Assembly: GCA_030598355.1 (NCBI GenBank)
Contig: JAUVQD010000094.1
Location: forward strand, 1-6,073
Reading direction: 5' to 3'
From: Actinomycetes bacterium
Lineage (GTDB): Bacteria > Actinomycetota > Aquicultoria > CAJVYJ01 > JAUVQD01
DNA length: 6,073 bases
Under the pieces are notes generated by a model. That model did no database searches, was not told where the DNA came from, and saw only the letters and a list, made by a program, of their open reading frames with translations. Positions 1 to 6,073 of the stretch are shown piece after piece; position 1 is the first letter of the stretch, and each line of letters starts with the position of its first letter. The translations under genes were made by a program, and so were the position numbers.

Positions 1-1916
1 AACGCCAGCTCGCGCAGTGGTTCTTTAAGATAACCGATTATGCCGACCGGCTATTAGATGATTTGGAACTGTTGGATGGATGGCCGGAACGAGTGAAGGT
101 CATGCAGCGCAACTGGATAGGGAAGAGCCACGGCGCTGAAGTTACATTTCACCTAGAGCCGAGCGGGGCGCCTATTACCGTCTTCACGACAAGACCGGAC
201 ACGCTTTTTGGAGCCACGTTTTTTCTTTTGGCGCCGGAGCATCCGTTAGTAGACAAGCTTGTTGTTGGTACAGATTACGAAAAAGATGTAGCAGCGGTAA
301 AACAAAAAGTTGCCTCTAGGACGATTGTGGAGAGAGCGTCTGGAGAAATGGAAAAAGAAGGCGCTTTTACCGGGGCCTTTGCCGTCAATCCGGTTAATGG
401 TGAGTCGATCCCTATTTGGGTGGCCGACTATGTACTGATGGAATACGGGACAGGTGCCGTTATGGCCGTGCCCGCCCATGATCAGCGAGATTTTGAATTT
501 GCGAGAAAATATGACATACCAATTCGCGTGGTCATTCAACCGGAGACACAGAAGCTCGCGGGTGGAGAATTGACTGAAGCATATGCCGGTGATGGCCTGA
601 TGGCTAATTCAGGTGAGTTCACAGGGGTGCCGAGCACAGAAGGTCCGGCCAAAGTAATAGACTGGCTAGAGGGCCAGGACAAGGGCAAGAGGGCCATTAA
701 TTACAGACTTAAGGATTGGTTGATATCTCGTCAGCGCTATTGGGGTAACCCGATACCCATAGTTTATTGTGAAAAATGTGGCCAGGTGCCGGTAAGTGAG
801 GCTGATCTTCCGGTAAAGCTGCCCGATGATGTAGATTTGCTCGCTGAAGGCGGCCCGCTTCCGCGTCATGAGGAATTCGTCAACACCAAATGTCCTAAGT
901 GTGACGGGCCGGCGAGGCGTGAAACAGATACGATGGATACGTTTACTTGTTCATCATGGTATTTTGCACGCTACTGTAGTCCTCACGACACTAACGCGCC
1001 CGTCAACTTTGAAGCGGCCGACTACTGGATGCCTGTCGATCAATATATTGGCGGCATTGAGCACGCTATAATGCATCTTCTGTATGCCAGGTTTTTTACT
1101 AAAGTCATGAAAGACGTTGGCCTTCTTGGCTGCAGTGAGCCCTTCTCTAATCTTCTTACTCAGGGAATGGTAAAACTAGGCGGCTCTGCGATGTCTAAAT
1201 CAAGGGGGAACGTGGTCTCTCCTGATGAGATAATCAAAAAATACGGCGCGGATACTGCTAGAATGTTCATCTTATTCGCGGCCCCGCCTGAAAGAGATCT
1301 TGAGTGGAGCAACGAGGGTGTCGAGGGAATATTCCGATTCTTAAATCGGGTGTGGCGATTTGTCGACTCACTTCCCGAAAAGAGCGCCGGCAAGCAAGAG
1401 CCGGCAAAAGAAGAGAAAACGCTCAGGCGCTCACTTCATTACACGATCGATAAAGTGACTACTGATATTGGCAGGTTCAATTTCAACACAGCTATCAGCG
1501 CCATTATGGAGTTGGTTAACGCCGCGTATAAATACAAAGAGACGGTTAGCGAGGATAAGTGGGACAAAGACCTTCTGGATGATGTTGGCAAGCACCTAGG
1601 CTTATTGACAGCTCCATTCGCACCTCACTTTGCGGAGGAGGTCTGGGCTAAGATGGGCCAGAAGTATAGCGTCCATCGTCAGGATTGGCCAAAACACAGT
1701 AAAGATTTGGCGACTGCCGAAGAAGTGACACTGATTGTTCAGATCAACGGAAAGATTAGAGACAAGATTACAACCGGGCGGGGGCTTTCGGAAGAACGCT
1801 TAAGCGAAATGGCAATGAAATCAGAGAACGTCCAGCGGCATCTCGATGGTCGCGAAATAAAAAAGATGATTTTTGTTCCCGATAAGTTGATAAATATTGT
1901 GGTTTCCAAAAGTTGA
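1..1916 (+). CDS. leuS: Leucyl-tRNA synthetase, 5'-truncated by the window edge
   Basis: Class Ia synthetase that charges tRNA-Leu with leucine in the cytoplasm and hydrolyses mischarged products. The reading frame is open from base 3, so the TTG at 63 is internal. About 637 residues are visible; bacterial LeuRS is about 800-860 residues, so roughly 180-190 are missing, including the HIGH motif. The CP1 editing domain shows [10 protein letters not shown] (183-212) and [12 protein letters not shown] (447-482), whose final Asp is the conserved editing residue. A zinc site is suggested by CEKC (768-779) and CPKC (891-902). Next come [40 protein letters not shown] and the KMSKS loop, here AMSKS (1188-1202). 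An anticodon-binding region and the C-terminal domain ([21 protein letters not shown]) finish the protein intact. There is almost no leucine-specific insert before the KMSKS loop, unlike E. coli. The stop TGA overlaps the start of yraN. Confidence 0.97.
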   Translation, partial: RQLAQWFFKITDYADRLLDDLELLDGWPERVKVMQRNWIGKSHGAEVTFHLEPSGAPITVFTTRPDTLFGATFFLLAPEHPLVDKLVVGTDYEKDVAAVKQKVASRTIVERASGEMEKEGAFTGAFAVNPVNGESIPIWVADYVLMEYGTGAVMAVPAHDQRDFEFARKYDIPIRVVIQPETQKLAGGELTEAYAGDGLMANSGEFTGVPSTEGPAKVIDWLEGQDKGKRAINYRLKDWLISRQRYWGNPIPIVYCEKCGQVPVSEADLPVKLPDDVDLLAEGGPLPRHEEFVNTKCPKCDGPARRETDTMDTFTCSSWYFARYCSPHDTNAPVNFEAADYWMPVDQYIGGIEHAIMHLLYARFFTKVMKDVGLLGCSEPFSNLLTQGMVKLGGSAMSKSRGNVVSPDEIIKKYGADTARMFILFAAPPERDLEWSNEGVEGIFRFLNRVWRFVDSLPEKSAGKQEPAKEEKTLRRSLHYTIDKVTTDIGRFNFNTAISAIMELVNAAYKYKETVSEDKWDKDLLDDVGKHLGLLTAPFAPHFAEEVWAKMGQKYSVHRQDWPKHSKDLATAEEVTLIVQINGKIRDKITTGRGLSEERLSEMAMKSENVQRHLDGREIKKMIFVPDKLINIVVSKS

Positions 1917-2269
1917 GCAAGTGGCGCAAGAAAATTGGAGCGCAGGGCGAAGAATTGGCGGCCAAATACTTAGGGAAGCAAGGCTATCGGATTATTGAGA
2001 AGAATTGGCGTTGCCCGCTGGGTGAAATAGATTTAATCGCAAAAGACGCTGATACGATTGTTGTGTGCGAAGTCAAAACCAGAACCAACGATTCCTTCGG
2101 TCATCCGCTTGAGGCGATAACGCCAAAGAAACAGACGAGGCTGAGAAAGCTTGGAGAATTATATTGTCAAAGTCTTACTAGGGCAGAATGTTCACTTCGA
2201 TTCGACGTAATAACGATCCTCAAAGATGACGGAGTCGCTCAACTAGAGCACATAGAAAACGCTTTCTAA
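1913..2269 (+). CDS. yraN: YraN/UPF0102 family putative nuclease-fold protein
   Basis: A 118-residue protein of the UPF0102 family, which has a PD-(D/E)XK restriction-endonuclease-like fold; its cellular job is poorly established, and a role on branched or recombining DNA is inferred mainly from its neighbours. Visible hallmarks are [12 protein letters not shown] (residues 9-20), [13 protein letters not shown] with Asp40, and VCEVKTR with Glu53 and Lys55, which together form the likely metal-binding set D...Ex[14 protein letters not shown] and LRFDVITI follow, as usual in the family. The length is normal. The TTG start at 1913 is chosen because it gives the family's usual N-terminus just before GxxGE, and because it overlaps the leuS stop by four bases (TTGA). 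There is no clear Shine-Dalgarno sequence upstream, so translation is probably coupled to termination of leuS. A shared transcript with leuS is therefore likely. Confidence 0.93.
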   Translation: MSKWRKKIGAQGEELAAKYLGKQGYRIIEKNWRCPLGEIDLIAKDADTIVVCEVKTRTNDSFGHPLEAITPKKQTRLRKLGELYCQSLTRAECSLRFDVITILKDDGVAQLEHIENAF

Positions 2270-2360
2270 GATATTGCAAAAATCCTACCGTCATAGTACG
2301 CTAGCCTAGTATTTCTCAACTCTGGTTTATACCAGCAACCCTTTAGTTAAAGAGGCAGAC
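2270..2360 (+). other. yraN-comM intergenic gap
   Basis: This 91-base gap is one of the two largest between complete genes in the window. It contains CTAGCCTAG (2301-2309), an odd-length palindrome, and a small perfect hairpin at 2322-2335. No GC-rich stem followed by a T-run is present, so no intrinsic terminator is supported and read-through from leuS-yraN into comM remains possible. A TTGCAA box (2274-2279) 17 bases before TACGCT (2297-2302) is too poor a match to call a promoter. AGAGG at 2351-2355, five bases before the comM ATG, is a reasonable ribosome-binding site. Confidence 0.6.
2322..2335 (+). repeat. Small perfect inverted repeat upstream of comM
   Basis: CTGGT at 2322-2326 and ACCAG at 2331-2335 are exact reverse complements separated by the four bases TTAT. 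The arms sit 25 bases upstream of the comM ATG. The stem is only five pairs with no following T-run, so it is not a terminator; it could be a small operator, a weak mRNA hairpin in the comM leader, or chance. Confidence 0.4.
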
Positions 2361-3887
2361 ATGCTTTGTGTAGTTAAGAGCGCGGCCATCGTCGGATTGG
2401 AAGCTTATCAAGTCGAGATTGAGGTCGATATATCAAAAGGCCTACCGGTCTTTACAATTGTCGGTCTGCCCGATGCCGCTGTTCAAGAGTCGCGAGAGCG
2501 GGTCAGGGCCGCCATTAAGAATAGTGAGTTTGAATTCAAGGCCAACAGAGTGACCGTCAATCTGGCGCCGGCAGATATGCGCAAGGAGGGTCCCTCTTTT
2601 GACTTACCAATCGCCATCGGGCTTTTGATTTCGGCTGGTCAACTTAAGCCGGATTCAAGACTTGACCAATATTGGATGGTGGGTGAGCTTTCCCTTACGG
2701 GGGATGTTAAACCGATTAAAGGGGCTCTATCCATAGCTATTGGCGCCGCCGAGCGTGGAGTAAAGGGACTTCTAGCGTCACCGGAAAATGCTCGTGAGGC
2801 TGCAATTATTGATAGTCTCAATGTCGTGCCTGTAAGAAATCTTAGCGAAGCGGCTCAGTTTTTGTCAGGCGAGAAACATATTGAGTTTCAAAAAAAAGAT
2901 GATTCGAACGCTGGCCAACGCGTCAGCGAAAATGACTATTCTGATATTAAAGGCCAGTTTCAAGCGCGTCGCGCAATAGAGATAGCAGCTGCTGGTGGTC
3001 ATAACATGTTAATGATAGGCCCGCCGGGTTCAGGAAAAACTATGTTGGCGTCAGGCTTGCCAACGATCCTACCAGAGCTATCACCCGAAGAAGCGATTGA
3101 TGTCACTAAGATTTACAGTATCTACGGTAACGACGGGGAGAAGCGTGGTCTGATCTGGAAACGGCCATTTCGCTCGCCTCATCACACAATTTCTTTTACG
3201 GGCTTGGTTGGCGGCGGGCAGAAACTGCGGCCGGGCGAGATTACCTTGAGTCATCACGGGGTGCTCTTTCTTGATGAGCTGCCGCAGTTCGGGCCAAGTA
3301 TATTACAAACGCTAAGGCAACCCATTGAGGCAAAAGAGATCACCATTGCCAGAGCTAGCGGCAATCTTACGTATCCGGCTAGCTTTATGCTGGTTTGCGC
3401 GATGAATCCTTGTCCATGCGGATATCTCGGTGACGCGAAAAAAGAATGTACTTGCTCACTCGGTAAAATTCAAAGATACCGCAGTCGGGTCTCCGGGCCA
3501 TTGCTGGATAGAATAGATATGCAAGTTGAGGTCGCGCGGCTGACAAAGTCCGACTTGATGCAATGCACGCCGGGAGAAAAATCCGAAGAAATACGAAGGC
3601 GCGTAGATAGTGCGAGAGCTATCCAACGGCAGAGATTTTCAGGCAACCATGTGCTAAATAGCCAAATGTCCGCGTCACAGGTGCGAACCTTTTGTAAGAT
3701 ATCAAACGAGTCAAAAACCTGGCTTAATCGCGCTCTTGATAAGTTACTTCCAACAGCACGGGGATATGATCGTCTGCTAAAGACATCTAGGACGATTGCT
3801 GATTTATCAGGTAATGAAGAAATTGAATTAGCGGATCTGGCCGAAGCCATACAATACAGGTCTGTTGGCGGCGGAGAAATCCTATAG
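2361..3887 (+). CDS. comM: ComM/YifB family AAA+ ATPase (magnesium chelatase-like)
   Basis: A 508-residue, full-length member of the YifB/ComM family. Characterised ComM is a hexameric helicase that drives branch migration of incoming single-stranded DNA during natural transformation; many non-competent bacteria also carry it, so that role here is inferred. The Lon-like N-terminal domain (about residues 1-170) carries the family signatures VFTIVGLPDAAVQESRERV and NLAPADMRKEGPSFDLPIA. The AAA+ core follows, with Walker A GPPGSGKT at 220-227, RSPHHTIS near 271-278, Walker B LFLDE at 302-306 and sensor-1 Asn349. CPCGY (351-355) with Cys363 and Cys365 forms the typical four-Cys cluster. LLDRID (381-386) precedes the C-terminal chelatase-like domain (about 405-500, with TARGYDRLLKTSRTIADL). 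All key ATPase residues are present. The ATG at 2361 is supported by AGAGG five bases upstream and by the N-terminus matching the family. dprA follows after 22 bases. Confidence 0.96.
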   Translation: MLCVVKSAAIVGLEAYQVEIEVDISKGLPVFTIVGLPDAAVQESRERVRAAIKNSEFEFKANRVTVNLAPADMRKEGPSFDLPIAIGLLISAGQLKPDSRLDQYWMVGELSLTGDVKPIKGALSIAIGAAERGVKGLLASPENAREAAIIDSLNVVPVRNLSEAAQFLSGEKHIEFQKKDDSNAGQRVSENDYSDIKGQFQARRAIEIAAAGGHNMLMIGPPGSGKTMLASGLPTILPELSPEEAIDVTKIYSIYGNDGEKRGLIWKRPFRSPHHTISFTGLVGGGQKLRPGEITLSHHGVLFLDELPQFGPSILQTLRQPIEAKEITIARASGNLTYPASFMLVCAMNPCPCGYLGDAKKECTCSLGKIQRYRSRVSGPLLDRIDMQVEVARLTKSDLMQCTPGEKSEEIRRRVDSARAIQRQRFSGNHVLNSQMSASQVRTFCKISNESKTWLNRALDKLLPTARGYDRLLKTSRTIADLSGNEEIELADLAEAIQYRSVGGGEIL

Positions 3888-3895
3888 GACTCTTA

Positions 3896-3901
3896 AAAAG
3901 G
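3896..3901 (+). promoter_or_regulatory. Ribosome-binding site deciding the dprA start
   Basis: AAAAGG lies eight bases before the ATG at 3910. A longer in-frame alternative, TTG at 3865 inside the end of comM, has no comparable site and would add 15 basic residues (MAAEKSYRTLKKVKR) not expected at the start of DprA, so the ATG is preferred. Confidence 0.55.
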
Positions 3902-3909
3902 TCAAGCGA

Positions 3910-4971
3910 ATGAATAAACGACTGGCTTGGCTTGGTGTCGGCTTAAATCAACAACTGTGGCGATACTTTCGACATCTTCGAGATGATGAAGTTGAGGAAG
4001 TTTACAAAGGGTCTGTGAAGACGACGATGCGTCTTCTAGGCGTCAACAGAGAAGTCGCAAGCGCCACTGACAAGCAATTATCTTCAATTGACCTGGAAGC
4101 AGAAGACGAGAAGATCGAGCGATTACAGATCAATTTTGTTACTCGGGCCGATAGATCATATCCGGAAAGTTTAAGAAATCTGTACGATAAACCAGCGGTT
4201 TTGTTTTTTAAGGGCGATCTAAATGAGAGCAATGACGTCGTAGCAATGGTCGGGTCACGAAAATCGACAGCATACGGTCGCACGATCGCAAGAGAGATAG
4301 CAAGCTCACTCGCAGAGGCTGGAATAACAATCGTAAGCGGAATGGCTCGGGGCATCGATAGCGCGGCTCATAAGGGCGCGCTTGAACAAGGAAGAACCGT
4401 TGCGGTATTTGGGGCCGGAATAGATAAGATCTACCCTCCGGAAAACCGCGACCTGGCTAAAGAAATAGAGAAATCAGGCGCAATTATTTCCGAATATCCA
4501 CCCGGCACGCCTCCTCGAGCACTCAATTTCCCGGGAAGAAACCGAATAATAGCCGGACTTGCGAAAGTTGTTTTAATTATCGAAGCGTCGAAACGAAGCG
4601 GCGCGTTAATAACGGCTGATTTTGCGCTTGAGCAGGGAAAAGATATTTTAGTCGTGCCGGGAAGCATTAAAAGCGCTGTTAGCGCAGGATGTCACGGCTT
4701 GATTAAAGATGGGGCCGGTGTTATTGAATCGGCTGATGACGTTTTGGAATTGCTTGGTTGCGAAAGGGTGGAAAGAAAAGAGACCCAGCAAGTGCTTTCC
4801 GAAGGCGAGACCAAAGTGTTGGCCAATGTTGATTACTATAAAACGCATGTAGATACGATAATCAAGGATGATGGAAGGTCAGAGCAAAAGGTCTTAGCCG
4901 ACCTATCAATGCTTCAGGCTCAAGGTTTGATAAAGAAGCAAGTTGGGGGTTGGTATTTGAGGGTCAGGTAA
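3910..4971 (+). CDS. dprA: DNA-processing protein DprA (Smf)
   Basis: A 353-residue DprA. In the cytoplasm DprA binds incoming single-stranded DNA and loads RecA onto it during natural transformation; it is also found in bacteria not known to be competent. The Rossmann-like core shows VAMVGSRKS (about 112-119), SGMARGID (143-150), IYPPEN (174-179), SEYPPGTPP (194-202), NFPGRNRIIAGL (206-217), RSGALITA (229-236), VPGSI (249-253) and GCHGLIKDGA (260-269). All belong to the conserved DNA-binding and dimer core. A C-terminal winged-helix domain (about 297-351, ending GLIKKQVGGWYLRV) is present. The N-terminal region (1-50) aligns in place with the usual SAM/helix-hairpin domain, but no clear GIG hairpin is visible. 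It starts 22 bases after comM, so co-transcription is likely. An upstream TTG at 3865 would overlap comM and is less favoured. Confidence 0.95.
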   Translation: MNKRLAWLGVGLNQQLWRYFRHLRDDEVEEVYKGSVKTTMRLLGVNREVASATDKQLSSIDLEAEDEKIERLQINFVTRADRSYPESLRNLYDKPAVLFFKGDLNESNDVVAMVGSRKSTAYGRTIAREIASSLAEAGITIVSGMARGIDSAAHKGALEQGRTVAVFGAGIDKIYPPENRDLAKEIEKSGAIISEYPPGTPPRALNFPGRNRIIAGLAKVVLIIEASKRSGALITADFALEQGKDILVVPGSIKSAVSAGCHGLIKDGAGVIESADDVLELLGCERVERKETQQVLSEGETKVLANVDYYKTHVDTIIKDDGRSEQKVLADLSMLQAQGLIKKQVGGWYLRVR

Positions 4972-4994
4972 TTCCTTTCAAACTCTTGCATAAG

Positions 4995-5022
4995 TTGGCA
5001 CTGTTCAGCTAATCTTTATGAA
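4995..5022 (+). promoter_or_regulatory. Candidate sigma-70-type promoter for the Xer gene
   Basis: TTGGCA at 4995-5000 matches five of six bases of the -35 consensus. After 16 bases, TATGAA at 5017-5022 matches four of six of the -10 consensus. Transcription would begin close to 5029, leaving a leader of only about a dozen bases before the ATG at 5042, which still includes the GAGGG ribosome-binding site (5032-5036). It lies in the 70-base gap after dprA, where no terminator is seen, so it may add to operon read-through rather than replace it. This is read by eye only. Confidence 0.35.
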
Positions 5023-5041
5023 ACTACAAGTGAGGGTTTAG

Positions 5042-5956
5042 ATGGACGCTGGCTTGAGAAACGGGAGCAAAGCAAAAGAGTCGTTTCTTTTGTATTTGAA
5101 GGCAGAAAGAAATCTGTCCGTAAACACATTGCGTGCTTACCGAACCGACATCACAAGTTTCATTGAGTATATTGATAAACTTGATTTGGGTTTGATTGAC
5201 GTTGACCATAAGGTCATTCGCAGATATCTAGCATTTCTTCATAATTTTTCATTAAGCAAGACAACTTTATCGCGAAGAATGGCTGCTCTACGGAGCTTCT
5301 TCAAGTACCTCCACAAGCATCTCGGGGTTATTGAAACGAATCCAGCAACCTTGATCTCATCTGTCAAAAACGAAAGACCGCTGCCGAAAATTTTTGGGAT
5401 GCTCGAAATAGACGAATTCTTGAGCTTACCGGAGACAGGAGAAATAAAAGGGGAAAGAGATCGAGCCATTTTAGAGGTCCTCTATGGCGCCGGAATCAGG
5501 GTGCAGGAGCTAGTTAGCCTTGATCTAGACGACATAAACTGGCAGGACAATGAGATAAAAGTTCTCGGCAAGGGGTCTAAGGAGAGGATAGTCCCCCTTA
5601 ACGATCAGGCGATTTCAAGAGTAAATACGTATATAAGCAAAGGCAGAGTAAAGCTGAGCAAGAAAGCCGAAAGCAAGACTCCTGCCGTTTTCTTAAATAG
5701 GACCGGCGGGCGGCTGAGTACCGGGGCCGTTAGGCGTCTCGTAAAGGTGTATACGGGTAAGTATGCCAAGGTCAAAGGGGTCACACCGCATACTATGAGG
5801 CATACGTTTGCCACGCATCTCCTCGAGCGAGGCGCAGGTTTAAGGGCAGTCCAGGAACTACTTGGTCACGTTGATTTATCGTCGACCCAGATATATACTC
5901 ATTTAGGAAAGAACAAGCTCCGGCGGATTTATAAACAGGCACACCCGAGAGCATGA
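5042..5956 (+). CDS. xerC: XerC/XerD-type site-specific tyrosine recombinase
   Basis: A 304-residue tyrosine recombinase of typical Xer length. These enzymes cut and rejoin DNA at dif sites through a 3'-phosphotyrosine intermediate, resolving chromosome dimers at division. The N-terminal SAM-like core-binding domain (about 11-95) contains YLKAERNLSVNTLRAYRTDI. The catalytic domain carries the full set: Arg153 in GAGIRVQELVSL, Lys177 in GKGSKERIVPL, His250 and Arg253 in HTMRHTFATHLLERGA, His276 in LGHVDLSSTQ, and nucleophile Tyr285 in IYTHLGKNKLRRIY. The protein ends AHPRA, as Xer proteins usually do. The ATG at 5042 is firm: GAGGG stands five bases upstream and an in-frame TAG lies immediately before it. 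The complete catalytic set and chromosomal context argue against a phage or integron integrase. Adjacency to dprA favours XerC over XerD, but sequence alone does not settle this. Confidence 0.94.
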   Translation: MDAGLRNGSKAKESFLLYLKAERNLSVNTLRAYRTDITSFIEYIDKLDLGLIDVDHKVIRRYLAFLHNFSLSKTTLSRRMAALRSFFKYLHKHLGVIETNPATLISSVKNERPLPKIFGMLEIDEFLSLPETGEIKGERDRAILEVLYGAGIRVQELVSLDLDDINWQDNEIKVLGKGSKERIVPLNDQAISRVNTYISKGRVKLSKKAESKTPAVFLNRTGGRLSTGAVRRLVKVYTGKYAKVKGVTPHTMRHTFATHLLERGAGLRAVQELLGHVDLSSTQIYTHLGKNKLRRIYKQAHPRA

Positions 5957-6041
5957 GTTTAGGGGCAGGCATAGTGATGTTGTTTCTTTGCTGTGAACCA
6001 GATGGCGGCATTACAAGGCGCTTAACATTCGGAGCCAGTTG
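5957..6041 (+). other. Intergenic region downstream of the Xer gene
   Basis: After the TGA at 5954-5956 there is no stem followed by a T-run, so no intrinsic terminator is supported, and no convincing dif-like palindrome is seen. A frame beginning at ATG 5977 closes after 22 codons at 6045 and has no protein-like pattern. No confident promoter was found. Confidence 0.5.
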
Positions 6042-6073
6042 GTGAAAGATCTAAAACAAGTTGAAATCATGCC
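6042..6073 (+). CDS. Possible start of a further gene, cut by the window end
   Basis: A GTG at 6042 opens a frame, VKDLKQVEIM, that runs to the window edge. GGAG at 6031-6034 lies seven bases upstream, a good ribosome-binding position. An in-frame ATG at 6069 is an alternative start but has no clear site of its own. Ten residues are too few to identify a family. In related gene orders the next gene can be hslV, a sigma factor or rpsB; the visible residues do not match the usual start of HslV or ribosomal protein S2. Confidence 0.35.
   Translation, partial: MKDLKQVEIM

Noticed and set aside
63..65. TTG as the start of leuS
   Set aside because: The frame is open upstream to base 3 and encodes [20 protein letters not shown], a recognisable LeuRS segment, so the gene is cut by the window edge.
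868..1071. Second + strand frame inside leuS
   Set aside because: It overlaps the LeuRS zinc and SSWY region in another frame and resembles no family.
2274..2302. Promoter TTGCAA-17-TACGCT before comM
   Set aside because: Only four and three of six consensus matches; this level is expected by chance in a 91-base gap.
3470..3850. Antisense open frame of 126 codons inside comM
   Set aside because: It mirrors a strongly conserved ComM region, shows no family motif, and has no supporting ribosome-binding site or neighbour.
4002..4355. Antisense open frame of 117 codons inside dprA
   Set aside because: It covers the conserved DprA N-terminal and Rossmann region and has no protein-like motif of its own; a frame shadow.
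1913..5956. Nuclease-fold protein, AAA+ ATPase, DprA-like protein and tyrosine recombinase read as a new defence or mobile system
   Set aside because: Each protein carries full signatures of a widespread housekeeping family (YraN, ComM, DprA, Xer), and the order matches known chromosomal clusters. No toxin, restriction subunit, phage gene or flanking repeat is seen.
5957..6041. Intrinsic terminator or dif site next to the Xer gene
   Set aside because: No GC-rich stem with a T-run, and no 28-base dif-like inverted arms; dif sites normally lie near the replication terminus, not beside xer genes.
5977..6045. Small 22-codon gene after the Xer gene
   Set aside because: No ribosome-binding site and no protein-like pattern; it ends inside the more plausible gene start at 6042.

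Overview
The window is a compact, single-strand run of bacterial housekeeping and DNA-processing genes, all on the + strand. In order they are the 3' part of leuS (leucyl-tRNA synthetase), a YraN/UPF0102 nuclease-fold protein, a ComM/YifB AAA+ ATPase, DprA, and a XerC/D-type tyrosine recombinase. The last 30 or so bases may be the start of another gene. By eye, base composition is balanced and similar throughout, and nothing looks freshly acquired: no insertion sequence, prophage gene, CRISPR array, tRNA or rRNA was seen.

Layout: leuS (1-1916, truncated at its 5' end) overlaps yraN (1913-2269) by four bases in the arrangement TTGA. A 91-base gap with a small hairpin leads to comM (2361-3887). 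dprA (preferred start 3910, end 4971) follows after 22 bases. A 70-base gap with a plausible sigma-70-type promoter precedes the recombinase gene (5042-5956). The final 117 bases hold no recognisable terminator and possibly a gene start at 6042.

Organism: the block yraN-comM-dprA-xerC is the conserved order seen in many Gram-positive lineages. In Mycobacterium tuberculosis the corresponding genes are Rv2898c, Rv2897c, Rv2896c and Rv2894c. In Bacillus subtilis topA lies between dprA and the Xer gene (codV); here it does not. That leans towards an actinobacterial or other deep-branching Gram-positive relative, but the moderate GC content and the Bacillus-like LeuRS, which lacks a large insert before its KMSKS loop, leave Firmicutes and related phyla open. 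This assignment is inference only.

How the genes fit together: YraN (putative nuclease fold), ComM (branch-migration helicase of natural transformation), DprA (RecA loader on incoming single-stranded DNA) and Xer (chromosome dimer resolution) all act on DNA recombination intermediates. leuS is probably joined to them only by operon structure. I found no convincing new system. The points worth a second look are local: an altered KMSKS loop and a Cys in a conserved LeuRS motif, a TTG-started overlapping gene, an unusual DprA N-terminus, and two small intergenic regions.
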